The notes under the pieces are model-generated. The model saw nothing but the letters and a program-made list of their open reading frames with translations. It ran no database searches and had not been told where the DNA came from. Made by a program: the position numbers and the translations under genes. Positions 45,581 through 58,126 of a stretch of 64,000 nt of DNA are shown piece by piece. Positions within the stretch are counted from its first letter, which is position 1; the number at the start of each line of letters is the position of its first letter. The stretch covers positions 248,001 through 312,000 of the forward strand of contig PDUO01000009.1 of the NCBI GenBank assembly GCA_003008705.1, in the 5' to 3' direction. The stretch comes from Pezicula radicicola. Its lineage: Eukaryota; Ascomycota; Leotiomycetes; Helotiales; Dermateaceae.

Positions 45581-46721
45581 TTAAACATTTCTTATACCCC
45601 TTGCACTTGCACCGCCGGGAAAACTCCTGGCGCTAAGCAACACACCCTTTACACTCCGAATCTGGGCTTTCACTCGTCCAATCTCATCATCCGTCGGGTC
45701 AGAATTATAGCCACCTACTCCATATGAGTATGTAGGCGTGACGTACGCTAAGCCCTCTAGATATTCCTTGAAAATACTTATAGTTGATGAAAGCTCTGCA
45801 TTATCCTGTGCCTCGTCTTTGCTATCTTCTTTCAGGCGATTGAGGCCCGAGGAGATTAATCCTAGTTGTTCTGCCTGCATAGAGATCTGGCTTGGTGCTG
45901 GGGTTTCTGGGCGGGAGCTGCTGTTTAGCGATTCAGAAGTCTGCACGCCTATATCGCGATGAAAGAGTTCTGACGGATCTTCATCGCTGTCTTCGTCATC
46001 GTCTTTGTATCCTTGCGCTAAAGATGCAGATGGGGGTATTTCGGACACAACATCTTCAAGCTTCGAGATAAGTTTTTGGAGGTTGGTGAGTGCTGTGGAA
46101 GAGAGGTCGAGGCGGGAAGTGGTAAGGGATTTGATCATTGGTTGGACTAAGTAGTTGTTTGTACCGTAGAGCAGAGCGGAGAGTCCGCTAAAGAGATAGA
46201 GGGTTGTGAGAAGTCGCTTTTTAGTGATGAGAGGAGGAGGTGAAGGAGAGGTTGTGAGGAACTCTGGGTATGTTATTATAGGTGGTGTGTCCCGTATCTG
46301 CTGCCGTAGAGGTTGTGATGGTGCTTGTGATGGTGCTTGTGACGGGATTGCTGGCGGGGGTACTGGTTCTTGAGCCGGTTCTGGGGCCTGCGACGTAGTT
46401 AGTATAAGTAGATGCACAAGAAGCAAGAGGATAACATGCGGATGAAGGTGATGATGTCGCATCCACATTTCTTGTCACTCCTAGTAACTGGTGTATCTCA
46501 TTACTTCGTAGGCCCTTGCTCTCCAGGAAAGCAATCTTCTTGTCGATCGATGCGTCACGCACTTCGTCATCTTCGAGGAACTTCTTTGCCTGCTCAATCA
46601 CAGTGTCCCGAGTTGGCTCTTCTGCCACTTCCGAAGCAGCATCTGATTCTGGCGCAGGCTTTTCAGTCGCTTTGAGCTGCCATGCTGGCACGCCTGGATT
46701 CTTTGACCCGGAGTCGCTCAT
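45581..46721 (-). CDS. Peroxin 14/17-like (Pex33) peroxisomal docking protein
   Basis: Two exons (46467-46721, 45581-46387) give 353 residues. The N-terminus carries the Pex14 conserved helix bundle (VIEQAKKFLEDDEVRDASID, KKIAFLESKGLRSNEIHQLL). A Pro/Gln/Ser linker follows, then a membrane segment (LLTTLYLFSGLSALLYGTN) and a coiled coil (ALTNLQKLISKLEDVVSEIP). The acidic stretch DDDEDSDEDP is unusual. The layout fits filamentous-fungal Pex14/17, which docks the PTS1 receptor with Pex14. The intron (46388-46466) has a near-perfect TACTAAC branch sequence; its donor is inferred as GTGGAT to keep the LLGVTRN motif. The start ATG is at 46721. Confidence 0.75.
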
Positions 46722-47813
46722 GGCGTATGTGTACTTTAGGTACTGAGAGAAGAGTTCAAGGGGGGGCTGAAAATGTGAAGATTGTTGTTGTCCAGCCCTG
46801 TCATTTCCAGGCCGAGGCTTCTTCCCCAGATCTTATCGACTTCGTACAGTCTCCATGCCTTACTTAATCAACACCTCTACATCACGTGACAGAATGGAGT
46901 GCGAGCTCTCAACTGCAGGTCGGCTGGGCGCAAGTCGTAAAGGAAATTCAGGTCAACATCAAGCATCCAATCATCTAATATTCCCTTATCCCATCCGCTG
47001 CCGGTCATTCTATATATATTCTGAGATTTGCCATCTATTCAGCCGCCGCGTCACGGCAGGAGCGGCGTGTATTTAATCTACTGTATCCCTATCATCGGTG
47101 CCAACCATCTGTGCCACAAATCACTGGACCATCGAGGACCAAGGCATCAGCTTCCTCCTGCGAGTAAGCGTGTCAGCCAGCAGCAACGACAAGGGAGGAA
47201 CGCCAAAAAAGACACCTGAAAGAGGCATGTCAGGGAGGCAGGAGCGACCCACTAAGCGCTTGAGAAGGCTCAGTACAGACTCTGAAGGGGGCGACGAGGC
47301 ATTGGATTGGACTGTGCAACCAGCGAAAGGCTCTCAAGCCACCTCATCAAAGAACGAGTATGTTTGTCTGCTGCCTGCGTCTTTTGCATCTTTCGCCGTC
47401 TGAACAAAGACCGTTGTGGCGCAGCTATCTGCCCTATCCTATCCTACTTTGCTTTGCTACATTACAGTACCATCCAAGTACATATTTCCACATATGACAT
47501 GTGAGGAAGTCTGCACATGTTGTGTCATATGTGGTACAGGGGAACACTGCCATCTTCCTCGTCGTCTCTCTGCCAAACGCAGTCGTGGGCCACCCAATTT
47601 GCACGGGAAGAAGGCGCTTGTCCGCGTCTACGGTCTTGGTCACTTCCTTATCGAGACAGCACCCCGAGATCAGGGACCTTACATATACTTTAACCCCACC
47701 TTCTTCTTTTCATCCCCCAAAAGCCTTTTTACTTTCATCGTCAGCATCTGACGCCGAGCTATTTCTTGCTCACTCAATTCAAACAACCCGTTCCCTATAC
47801 TTTCATCAACACC
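46722..47813. promoter_or_regulatory. Divergent promoter region of PEX14/17 and IES2
   Basis: About 1.1 kb between two divergently transcribed genes. ORFs such as 47098-47403 (containing TKRLRRLS) lack support and may be upstream ORFs. Pyrimidine-rich sequence at 47690-47810 is likely the IES2 leader. Confidence 0.4.
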
Positions 47814-49233
47814 ATGCCCATTATGCCCCCGCGTCGAACACTCCGTCGTGCTGCGGCTTCCAAGCCAAGTCCTGCAAAAGCTAATAGTCCACCCAGGATG
47901 TCGCGACCATCTCGTCGTGCGGCTAGTGGGGCAGGAACGCCCTCGATAGCCACTGTGTCACGAGGTCCTGCACCTGCTTCATCAACCAGTCCCCAGTCTA
48001 TGCGCTTGACTGTAAAACTACCAGCTGGCAAGCTTCGAGAAGCAACTCGTACCGGTATTGGTTCATCAATCACAGTCAACAGTCGAGATCAGTTTGTAGG
48101 TGGTGAAATCATGGAAGGCAGAAGAGCCAGGAACGTCAAGAAGAGCTATGTTCTTCCAGAGTCAGAGAGTGAGGAAGAAGATGAAGAAATGGAGGATGTT
48201 GGTGATGAGGATGCGGAAGGGGAGGATGAGGACGACGAGATGGATGGCTTGAGTGATGAAGACGCGGATGGAGACGTCGATATGGATGTCCCACCCCCAC
48301 CGCCAAAAATCAAAATCTCAAAAGCTCAGACAAGCAAGGCCACGACTAGTGCCAGACTTGCTGGAAAGAGTGATGGCAAGCCAGTCGAGCAAAAGGACCA
48401 GGAAGTTGACAGTGATGATGACGATTTGAGTTCGGTCGGAAGTATGGAGGAAGATGAAGAAGACCAGCAGGAGGTTGGCGAAGAAGATGCCGAGGGCGAA
48501 GACGATGACGAGGAGATCGAGGTCGAGGTCGAGGTCGAAGAAGAAGAGGAGGAGGAGGAGGAGGAGGAGGAGGAGGAGGAAGAGAACCCTTTTGGTAGCG
48601 ATGATGAAGATACGCCTGCTGCTGGTAGTCGTGGTTCAACGCCAGATATTGCCAAGATGACAGCACGGCAGCGTGCAAAGCTTGAAGAGGGCGGAGCTGG
48701 CCATTTAATGGCACTACCTGATGGTAAGTCAAGATGTTGCTCTGGAAGAGCATAGACTGACAGTCACAAAGAGGTCCAGGTCAAGAAGCATCTAACAGCC
48801 GAGGAACATGCCATGCGTCGAGCAGAGATGGCCCGTCGTCGCAAAAATCTTAGCGAGAAGCGTAATGAGGAAGAGAAGGTCAGTAATTCCACATGACATG
48901 GCATAACTGATATTTCTAACAAAAACGCAGATGGAAACGATCAATAAGCTCCTCAAGAAGCAAGCACCCAAGACGAATGCTCGTCGCAAGGAATTTGCTG
49001 GTTCCGGAGCTGGCGACAGTACTCCAGACCAAGAAAGTTCAAAGCCAGATCCAATATTTGCTCGTTGGGTTAGTAATAAGGATGGCAACAGAGTTGGAAT
49101 CCCAGCAGAATGGTTAGACGGCCCCGCTGGAGAAATGTTTGGAAATAGTGTTAAAGCTACCGGAACAATGACTGCTGGCAAGATGGTACAGGAAATTGAG
49201 GATGTTGCCCCCAGTGCAACTGCATCAGCGTGA
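47814..49233 (+). CDS. IES2: INO80 chromatin-remodelling complex subunit Ies2 (PAPA-1 domain)
   Basis: Three exons (47814-48723, 48772-48878, 48931-49233) give 439 residues. The N-terminus is basic (PPRRTLRRAAASKPSPAK) and includes RLTVKLPAGKLREA. The middle is very acidic (DEDAEGEDEDDEMDG and a long Glu run). The C-terminal third holds the PAPA-1-like region: KMTARQRAKLEE, LMALPDEVQVKKHLTAEEHA, MRRAEMARRRKNLSEKRNEE and INKLLKKQAPK. Ies2 stimulates Ino80 ATPase activity in the nucleus. A further tail, SKPDPIFARWVSNKDGNRVG followed by IPAEWL, is typical of fungal members. Introns are 48 and 52 bp. The start chosen is ATG 47814; a second ATG is three codons later. Confidence 0.85.
48537..48586 (+). 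repeat. GAG/GAA microsatellite encoding polyglutamate in IES2
   Basis: A near-perfect (GAG)n tract with GAA interruptions, preceded by GAGGTC repeats (EVEVEVE). Likely length-variable; it also produces long spurious Ser/Pro ORFs on the opposite strand. Confidence 0.9.
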
Positions 49234-50223
49234 GGCTAAGGCTCCGTAATAGACAATATGGTTTTGGCGTTGTATAGCAGTGAACATTGTATGGTTCAGA
49301 GGCCGGCGGATCAAAGATGCGACAAAAGGATATTGTCAAGATAGGAAAATGGCGTTCATTGATGGCTCAATATAGAAAAGCTTGCTTAGCACAAAAATGT
49401 ACCACTATTTTATCTAGTCGGGGAGCAAGTGCTTCTAGATTCACTTTCCACAGGATTCCTGGCTCCCCTTCTGCACCACGAACTTTTCTGTTGGACTCTA
49501 CATAGAGAATTTTCGTCTTCGAAAGCATTAAAGTTTACAAGTCAACCAAGTGTCGAGATTTCGAATAGTCGAGGGAATTCTCAAGTTATCTGGTGAGCCT
49601 ATATATCTCAGAAGCCGGAAATGCTTGCTATCTTTTTCTCAAGTTGGAGGTGACTGAAACCCTTGCGGCATTCACAGTTCATCCCATCCAGTCATATCTC
49701 AAAGAATACGCCTCACTAGCGGTCAACAATGACTGGTATCAGTTCTGCATGCCGATGAAGCAAATAATCGACTGTGCCACAAAGCATGCCGTAAAAATAC
49801 AGCCCTACATACACTGGGCTTAGGCTTATGAGCGCCATAAAAGTGACAGGAGCCTTCTCAGTCCTGATTCATCAACCAACCCCCCAACCCCAATACTTCA
49901 CTGCTACAAATATCCGGATCGTTAATTAACAGCTTGATACATATGATGCGCGCTTCTTCTATACCATTTTCTTAGTTTTGGCGATATCTTAGCTAAGTGT
50001 GCAATTTTTGCTATCGTCCCGTGATGTGGCTTGCACGGGATTTGTGCAGGAAGGGCCAGCATACAATAACACGAGATAGTGATCCTAGCGACGTCGTGCA
50101 TATTCTCGGCGGCCCTGCTGTCTCGTCAATGCTAAAAACGAATCTTGTCCCACACACGGAGACAATGTGATAGGTTGACCTTGACAGATAAGAGTCTGCA
50201 AATAGTCTTCTACTCTACCTAAT
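49234..50223. other. Intergenic, 3' flanks of IES2 and the HET relic
   Basis: No supported ORF; 49593-49823 starts with GTG and has no domain. Confidence 0.45.
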
Positions 50224-52599
50224 CTAAAAACTTTGCGTCGCTATATAATTCTCATTTTGGGACTGAATGGCCTCCCCATACATCATTCCATGCAAGTAAC
50301 ACGCACCTACAAGCTGATAATATTCCCGAGAAATCTGGATATCTTTTTCGTCTATTTCCTGTGTACTTTTGTTCTCCCCAATTTGAGCATTGTTCTCTGA
50401 CATATGATCAATAGAACCCACTTTCCTAAGGAAGACATGGGATCGCGGATTAGACTCGGGATGAATACTAAAATGAACTTGTAGACTAGATATTGCAACA
50501 GTCCGTGATGCCAAGAGCTTGGTAAAAGGTTAAGCGACCTCGGTTGTCAGAAGAATAACTCTACCGCCAAAATGACAAGACATATATATCTCATAATGTC
50601 TCTGGTTCTCATGTAGAACCATTTCCATCGTGACAATGAATTGGGGATGCGATTTGTAGCACTTGTACTCTTTCTTTGCTTCATTCTTTGGCGCCAAAAC
50701 CTTTGGACTGTAATAGCAGCCGTCTCAAGTCCTGGTTTCTTCCATAAATCTCTGGCAAATTTTTTCTCCAAAATTATTTGCGTATCGGATTCTTTAAGGC
50801 GTCTCAAGATGACTGGTACACTGTATCCGTAAAGAACACTAATCAGATCACCATCAGCAGCTCCTTCGGGGGCCAATCCCAACCGACCCTCAGAGGAGCG
50901 AATAAAGCACTGATTCCAAATAACGATTTGGACTTTAGTAAGAAACTTAGAAACGATAGAGCTAGAACTACCGTTGATAATTTTCGTAGTATCGAAGGTC
51001 CCACTAGGTATACCTCTTTCCAATATCCATTCAAAACAATCCTTACAAGCTCTAGCATACGTAGTAGGACAACGGCTTGCACTAAGTCCCTGATCAGCGA
51101 CAAGTGTCCTCCAAAGTTCTTCTGGTGGATCTGTGGTAGATGTTGACCAACCACCCATATCAAGCCAGGCTTCGGGTATATTTCCAAGTCTTGATGGTTC
51201 GGCAATCTGATTTATTTTATCGATGATGAAACCTGAGACAGACATACTGTGGTAATTGTTGCCTTTCATAAATCTGATCTGATTTAACTTTATGGGCAAG
51301 TCACCTGCTGCTTTGTAGCTAGTTGGACTGTTGAGTGTTAACCCTATTAGATAATTTGCGTTTTTACGTGCTAGTCGCGGACCTGTAACTGGATGGTCAT
51401 ACATTCCAAGCGATGCTTCATCCATAGCAGAAATCCATTCGGCATGATCTCGCTATTCGCAGGCTGCTCTGAGCATTCCAACTCTGATTATATTCCGGAC
51501 TGGCCACCGAATCGTGACCTCTTTCTGTATTTCCGTTGTGCTCCTGGTTGAGGTGCCCAAGGGCGACAAAGGATATCCAACGCTTTAGTAGGCTCGGACC
51601 TCCGAATACAGAACAGAATGAAATATTTACAAACGTCATGATATAGTTTTTGATAATCCACGACATCCTGTTGGGGGCTTATATGCTTGCTAGCCTATTT
51701 TGTGGCATAGCTTTGGGCTTTGTTGATGATGGATCCATCGGACTTTCTCGGTATCCGCGCATCATCTCTAGCTAAAGATAGGAGCGCATAAATTATGTCT
51801 CGCGGCTCCGTTGCTTCGAAAGGATATAGGGCTGAAACTAAGTATTCGAGACTGAACAATGGTTAAAATTTCCCGTCCGCTCCCCTTTTTTGGCGATCAA
51901 AGAGACTATTGACCACCCCTACTAGAATAGCTACTCCAAGTGAGGAAAAGGGTCGGGAAGATTCGGAGATACCGAAAGTGTTATAGTTTAAAATAGTGCT
52001 CGTCAGTTTTCCCGCTACCCTTTCCTTTTCCAGGAGAAGCGAGACAGCGTCTGCAAGATATAAGCATATTGCATCGACGCATAGAAATCTTGCGTGGGTC
52101 GTGAAGCGTATTACTCTCAGAGCAGCTTTTAGAGTAGGTGACACATGAAAGTTGAAGATCTTCTCGTCCTCTCGTAATCGGATCTCTTCTTTCTTTTCTT
52201 GTTTCCCCCAGCACCACGTTAATGCCTCGTATCCTTCATAGCTGGTAACCTCCTTACCAAGTACGTTTAAACCATCATCGATTTCCAGCAATTCGCAATC
52301 TAATGTTTCAGTATCGCCTGACGCTGGATGAAACAACAAGATTCTTATTGATATGTCCGTTGATAATTGTGAATATTTGTAAGATTCGGAAGTAATAGGG
52401 CTATACGACCCCTCCTTGTCAAGACGCTGCGGTCGCGGTAATTCTTGATGATTCTTTGTCCTTCGCCATCCCTTTTCAATTGGGCTTTTTGTAATGCTTC
52501 CTGCTGATCAAGACTGATCGAGATTCTTTTGATAACGAACATGTGTCTGACTAAGACTCGACCAAGCTTCTTTTGGACTCTTGCATTAGCGAGCGTCAT
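50224..52599 (-). pseudogene. Decayed HET (heterokaryon incompatibility) gene
   Basis: The HET domain start is clear near 52210-52240 (YEALTWCWGKQEKKEEIR) and 52060-52100 (ARFLCVDAIC). Directly afterwards the expected INQxD...VWLG block is missing and the frame soon stops (stop near 51863). The N-terminal helix lies in another frame (ATG 52599, VQKKLGRVLVRHMFVIKRIS), shifting near 52430. The C-terminal half is well kept: 50565-51425 (MDEASLGMYDHPVTGPRLAR, LGLAPEGAADGDLISVLYGY, ETAAITVQRFWRQRMKQRK) joins across a 47-bp intron to 50224-50517 (YYQLVGACYLHGMMYGEA). HET proteins trigger cell death on contact between incompatible strains; this copy has lost its core and should be inactive. Confidence 0.7.
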
Positions 52600-53137
52600 T
52601 GCAAATCATTGTCGTTTAGCGACGAGAGGTGAAGACTTTGGGATCGAGTTGCGTTCCCGTTTTTGTAAGCGTGTTTACACATAATAATTTATAGATGGAT
52701 AGATGGAAAAGCTACAAGTGCAAAACTCAAGAACTAAGAAAAACTAGCAACTAGGTTGACTGCTGTCAGTGATTTGGTCACGTGTCAGAGGTGTGTGTTA
52801 AGCGACGAGGGCTACCGGAGGCTGTGCCATATTTCGTACGACCTCTTGCCTAATTTCATGGTCAACGTCTGAACGTCAACACCTCACTTCATAATTCTCA
52901 TCTAACATTCGACTGCTAAACGATTCTCATACTTACGTCTTGACAAATCACCTCCCCTCTCTAAATATTCCTGTCGTGATTCACAGCCTCAGAAGAGTAG
53001 CGAATTATTAGCTCCATTTCTTAGTATCAGGCACCAGAGTCAAGAACTATCGACAATTTCAACATCCACCTACAGAGTACCTACTGTACCAACTAACTCC
53101 TATACTACAACGGAAAAATCCTAAAATACACTAGAAA
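52600..53137. promoter_or_regulatory. GSH2 promoter region
   Basis: Contains TCACGTGTCAGAG near 52780 and a long C/A-rich leader directly before the ATG. No ORF. Confidence 0.35.
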
Positions 53138-54832
53138 ATGTCCTGGCCACCACCCCTCACCACCCAACAAAAATCCTCTCTAATCTCCCACATAAAAGAC
53201 TACCAATTAACCCAAGGATCCCTCCTAACAATCATAAAACCCGATTCAAATTCAGAACACATCACTAGTACATTCCTAGCACACCCGGTAGGAACAACAC
53301 TCTTCCCAACCCCATTCCCCTCCACTCTCTTCAAGAAAGCACTTGAACTCCAACCCATCTATCAAAATCTCTACGTCAACATTTCCAAAAATGAGAATAA
53401 GGACTGGCTATATAATACTTTGGCTGAGTTAATTGAGAATGATGATCTGGTGGGTGCTCTTTGGAGTATTTATGAAGAGGTTGAGGAAGAGAAGGAAAAA
53501 GAAGGAGGAGGTTATGAGCAAGAAATTGAGATGGGGATTTGGAGGAGTGATTATATGTTACATGGTGACTGTAAAGGTGAGAATGGAGATGAGGTTGGGA
53601 ATGATAAAGGAGGGATTAAGTTGAAGCAAGTCGAGTTCAACACTTTTTCGTGTGCGGGCGGTGCACATGGGAATAAAGTGTCTAATATGCATCGGTATCT
53701 CTACCAGACGGGAGCATATCCTATCTCCCAATCCCAATTCCAATTCGTAACACCATCTACGACCTCAACACCCGAACCACCTCTCACACAACACCAAACG
53801 CTCCAGAACCAACACCAATACCAGGCCAAAATAACACCAGCCTCCTTCCCAACAAACCACACGATAGCAACCCTAGTAAACGCCCTAGCAACAGCCCACA
53901 AAACCTATAAACCACAAACCACGCACAAAACCTGCATCCTAACAATAGTCCAACCCCAAAACTTCAACACAGCAGACGAACGGCCCCTCGAATACACCCT
54001 CCACACCATTAACCCACCAATCCCGAACTTCCGCCTCCAATTCCCCAATATAAAATCCCATACAAGCCTCTCACCCACCAAAGCACTCCTCTACCAAAAT
54101 CCAGACAACAATAACTGGTACGAAGTAAGCGTAATATATTACCGAGCCGGCTACGAAGAATCCGAATATGATGAAAACGGATACGAAGGACGATTACAAC
54201 TTGAAAGATCACGAGCGATAAAATGTCCCTCTTTACTATCTCATTTCTCAACATTCAAAAAAGTACAACAAGCGTTAACGATGCCGGATGTACTTGAACG
54301 TTTCGTAGCTCCTGATGAAGCGGTTCAGATTCGTAAGACTTTCGTACCTATGTATCCAATGGATGAATCGGAAGCAGGATTGAAAGGGAGAGCGTTGGCT
54401 ATGGATAGGAGGACTGCGGTGAAGTATGTGTTGAAACCTTCGTTGGAGGGTGGTGGTCATAATGTTTATGGGATTGATATCCCGGATTTTCTCAAGGATG
54501 TTCCGGAATGGGAGTGGTCGACGTTTGTACTGATGGAGAAGATCGAACCACCGGTTCTGGAGAATGTATTGATGTCGCAAAGGGGTCTGTATGAAGGGAG
54601 TGTGGTCTCTGAATTGGGGGTTTTTGGGGTGGGTGTTTGGAGGCGTGATGGCGTTGCGGATGAAGACTTAGCCGCTGGAGGTGGAGTAACTTGGTCTTTT
54701 AAAACAAAGGATAGAAGTGTTGATGAGATGAGTGTTGTTAAGGGTTACGGCTGTTTTGATAGTCCGTTATTGCTGGATAACGAGGACTTTGCAGCGTGTT
54801 GTGGAAAGGATAGTAGAGGAAGGCCAGCTTAA
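53138..54832 (+). CDS. GSH2: Glutathione synthetase
   Basis: A single-exon ORF of 564 residues. It ligates gamma-glutamylcysteine and glycine with ATP, the second step of glutathione synthesis, in the cytosol as a homodimer. The eukaryotic family signatures are present: MGIWRSDYMLHGDCK, KQVEFNTFSCAGGAHGNKVS, VIYYRAGYEESEYDENGYEG, LERSRAIKCPSLLSHFSTFK, the glycine-rich ATP loop YVLKPSLEGGGHNVYG, and the C-terminal substrate loop MSVVKGYGCFDSPLLL. It is longer than the roughly 490 residues usual in the family, owing to low-complexity inserts (EEVEEEKEKEGGGYEQ; a Gln/Thr-rich part near residues 205-230). The start ATG is preceded by a favourable AAA context. Confidence 0.93.
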   Translation: MSWPPPLTTQQKSSLISHIKDYQLTQGSLLTIIKPDSNSEHITSTFLAHPVGTTLFPTPFPSTLFKKALELQPIYQNLYVNISKNENKDWLYNTLAELIENDDLVGALWSIYEEVEEEKEKEGGGYEQEIEMGIWRSDYMLHGDCKGENGDEVGNDKGGIKLKQVEFNTFSCAGGAHGNKVSNMHRYLYQTGAYPISQSQFQFVTPSTTSTPEPPLTQHQTLQNQHQYQAKITPASFPTNHTIATLVNALATAHKTYKPQTTHKTCILTIVQPQNFNTADERPLEYTLHTINPPIPNFRLQFPNIKSHTSLSPTKALLYQNPDNNNWYEVSVIYYRAGYEESEYDENGYEGRLQLERSRAIKCPSLLSHFSTFKKVQQALTMPDVLERFVAPDEAVQIRKTFVPMYPMDESEAGLKGRALAMDRRTAVKYVLKPSLEGGGHNVYGIDIPDFLKDVPEWEWSTFVLMEKIEPPVLENVLMSQRGLYEGSVVSELGVFGVGVWRRDGVADEDLAAGGGVTWSFKTKDRSVDEMSVVKGYGCFDSPLLLDNEDFAACCGKDSRGRPA

Positions 54833-55194
54833 AGATTTCCTATTTATACTCATTGTCCGTCACACTCGAATAGGCCTGCATTCATTACCTAGATGAATGA
54901 AATGGCGGAAAGTCTGTTTCAACTAGGGAACTTGAAGTCGTTGCTCATTCAGTCATTTCTAGCCGAGAAAACTTCCGCGGAGTATAAAATGTTTTATTTT
55001 CCGATGGGCAAAAATAATTACCCTGTGTATACAAAAGACGTTGAAAAGCGCCCATATAATGCAATGTTCATCCGCTCTCTGAAGCCCATGCTTCAAATAT
55101 GGCCTTTCCAAACGCCGGCATCATTCCTCCAGCATTATGCCCTATTCGATTCTTTTCATCGAACACCATGCAACTGCCCTCACATACCCTACTA
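54833..55194. other. Short spacer between convergent genes
   Basis: Plus ORF 54893-55198 has no domain and extends antisense into the next gene; treated as chance. Confidence 0.45.
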
Positions 55195-57141
55195 TTAAAC
55201 CGTTCCCGTATTAACGTTACCATTCCCATTCTCGTGTGCATCATTATTTTCGTTTGGCTCGTCCTTTTTTACCTTTCCCAGGCCCAAGACACTCTTTAAC
55301 CTCACCCCAAATCCAGGACTTTTGGGACTCGTAGTGACATTCAAATCGCCATCAGGTGCGAAGCCTAGAATACCCGCCAAACTCCCTTTCCTCCTTTTCT
55401 TCTTCGTCGAAACGCCCAAAGGACGTCCGAGGCCTTCAGTGACAGTCGGTTTCGGTCCATACCACTCGCCATCTCGCTGCCAACCCTGCACGCAAGAGTT
55501 CAGAACATCTCTGAGATTTATCGGACAAGCTGGTGTTAGTGATTGAACAATAACTTTGTCATAAATGGTCGTATAAGCGCTTGGGGTAATAGATGCGCGC
55601 ATGCCGTTTTCTACGGGGAGGATGGGTGGTGCAATAGGAACCTCGGTGTCATACTCCCAATCAGACTCGACATGGTCATTGTCGGGATCTTCCGAGTCGA
55701 CAGCAGTTGAGGAGCCATTTTCGATGACAGAAGTCGCGGATTCGGCTTTTGGAGCTTTAGATTTTGCGGAGGAGCGACTTGGAACTCGGCGTGCACAAGT
55801 CCATGCGTTTCTACGTTCTACGAAGCATTTCAAGCCATCGTTCTCAGTCATCTCTTCTGCTTCAAGTTTCTTTCGTCGGCGCTTGCGTTCGTTTTCCTTT
55901 TGCTTGACCACAACCCCAACACCGTCTGGACTCTCGAATCTGAAAGGACTTGGCTTGCTGACGGGAGAAGTTAGGGGCGTACTCATGGCTTTACTTATGG
56001 CTGAATCAATTCTACGAGGAGAAGTTGGGGAGGTTGGAGACGTTGGAGACACGGCATTTGCTGTCTCTGGCTCGGTATCACTTGTGAAAGTATCGTCTTC
56101 CCACCCGTCTCTTTGCTTCCACCTTTCTTCTCCGTCCGCAGTTCTTGCCACATTGATCTCCGTTGGTTTTGCCTCATGATCTGAACTTTTGACCGCCGGC
56201 CATTGCCATTCCCAATCTGCCCTGACCCTTTGAGCCAAGTACTTCTGAATGGCGATTTTCTGCCGCGTACGATCCTTCGATGACAAGTCCGCCTCATATT
56301 CAGTCAATGCACTCGTATTCGTCATCACACGTCTCCTCCTCTCGGCACTCATTCCGAACACCATCGTATCCGGCAGCGACTCTACAGCGTCGTCCAGCGA
56401 TTTGCGAAGCGACGAGAACACGCCTGTGTGCGGAGGGGAAAGAGAAGCTTGGACAATGCGGGGAGAGGGTGGTGGCGTAGGCTTGATGTAACTCGTCGAG
56501 GGGGAACCAGACCGCGCTGGAGAGCGAGAACCAGTACGGGCCGCAAGTGATTTTCGAGAAGTACTGGTACGTAGTGGATGGAGGGGAGGAATTGGTCGAA
56601 CAAGTGATGATGTGACTGGAGCAAAGTCAGTGTTTGTTTTTTGTGTAATGCTAATAATCACAGGAGCCATAATGAGATGCTAGATATGTGTGCATGTATG
56701 TAACATCAATATTGGTCGGTTCATACCTGTGTCTGTACTGTGATCCCCGCCTTTTCCCTCGTCCTTGCCCTCTGTGTGTAGATGCACAGCAGCGGTTGTA
56801 TTGTTGGCGACACGCTGCTCGCCTTTAGGACTCGCAAGAGAGGGAGAAGTGGTAGGGGTGGTTTCCTCATTTAACTGTTGGTAATGAGAAAACGATGGGG
56901 AAGGCGCAACCTCAGCGCCATCTTCAGAGTTATGCTGTTGACTTTTCTCAATAGTTGAATCTGCCATTAAGCTAGCAGGATCCAGGGCTTCAGTAGCCTC
57001 TTGTAACCTTTCTTGGTCTGGATCGGGTTCCGCAAGTGGTTGGTGCAGCACCTGATCGTGTGCATGTTCTGCATTTGGCAGTGCACTGGCGATCTCCTCA
57101 TCTTCTCCGCCCGTGGGCACGGCAGATTCGCTATGGGACAT
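55195..57141 (-). CDS. Gag1-like / DUF4050 fungal protein
   Basis: Two exons (56727-57141, 55195-56615; 111-bp intron) give 611 residues. The product is largely disordered and Ser/Pro/Glu-rich. Recognisable parts are a conserved segment near GVFSSLRKSLDDAVESLPDT and IAIQKYLAQRVRADWEWQWP, and the C-terminal clamp-like motif VLNSCVQGWQRDGEWYGPKP. These match the DUF4050/Gag1-like family of fungi, one member of which is linked to TOR-pathway control in yeast; assignment is moderate. SPTSPTSPTSP is a short proline-directed repeat and KKKRRKGS may be a nuclear signal. ATG 57141 is the first in frame (MSHSESAVPTGGEDEE). Confidence 0.7.
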
Positions 57142-58126
57142 ATCGCATATTGTCGTGGCTCGCAAGTGTGGTGTATATCACTTTGCGCTGCTGCGTTGAC
57201 GGGCGAGATTGGGAGTTGGCGGTGAAAGGGGAGGTGAGGTATTGACAGGAGAACGGGGCCTTTTCGTTTTTCTCTCCTGTTGTTTTCGTTCGAATGATTT
57301 CGGGACTTTTTTTGTAACCCCTGTAGAAGCGGAGGAAAATACAAGGTTACAATACAAGCAAGGAGATCTTCTCGCTTGCTGCCGCCGTCTTCCTTCTCCG
57401 TCTGGGGGACAAAGAGCGCCCTATGCACGGCAACTATTACCGGCTCTTATGTTCATGATATTATTTTATATCTTCAATTGAGAGTAAGGACGTAAATATC
57501 CCCAATTTTCCTGGTGGGATAATGCGCCGCGGGGGATTTCGCTGGTGGTACTACTTTTATTGCTACCTACCTACATACAGATACCTAGATAATATTGGTA
57601 CTGGACTGGCGGTCTGCGTTATCGAAACACTAAATCATATGCTGGACATTGAACCATACAGCTGGGCACGCGCGGAGATAGTAGGGTATATCGCCTGATA
57701 GCCTGATAGCCTTACAAAGCCCAGGTATGACTTAGGTACCCTGATGTCCTTGAGTAACGGGCATTACCTTACCTCATTTGTCAGATCTTTCTATGCTGAA
57801 GCTTCCACACTGTAAGTGTTATCTCTCCAGCACAACCCTAAATAAATTACCATGATCGACAAAAAATGCCGATTTTTAAGACGATACCAGGACTAATAAC
57901 CTTGACTGTGGCCGCCTTAAATCTGACGAAGGCATGCGAAGTCATGTGATTTATTAAACCTATGCCATATTGCAGGACAACGGCTGTTATACAGAAGGTC
58001 TATCTAATTATTACACGCAAAGACAACTTTGCAGAACCTTCATTTGTAGTATACAGCTTAAATTTCACCTTCCTTGAAACTCCATAACCATGCATACGTC
58101 GCTCTTCCGTCTCACATCTCAGTGTT
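57142..58126. other. Gag1-like promoter and downstream flank of the mitochondrial ATPase gene
   Basis: No supported ORF. CCTACCTACATACAGATACCTAG-like sequence lies near 57565-57590. Confidence 0.45.

Noticed and set aside
47098..47403. Plus ORF with a nuclear-signal-like TKRLRRLS
   Set aside because: Lies in the IES2 upstream region, start codon uncertain, no homology recognised.
48326..48753. Long Ser-rich and Pro-rich minus-strand ORFs
   Set aside because: Shadows of the GAG/GAA tract in IES2.
55601..56491. Plus-strand ORFs of up to 192 codons
   Set aside because: Antisense to the Gag1-like gene, whose frame spans 472 codons in one exon with conserved motifs.
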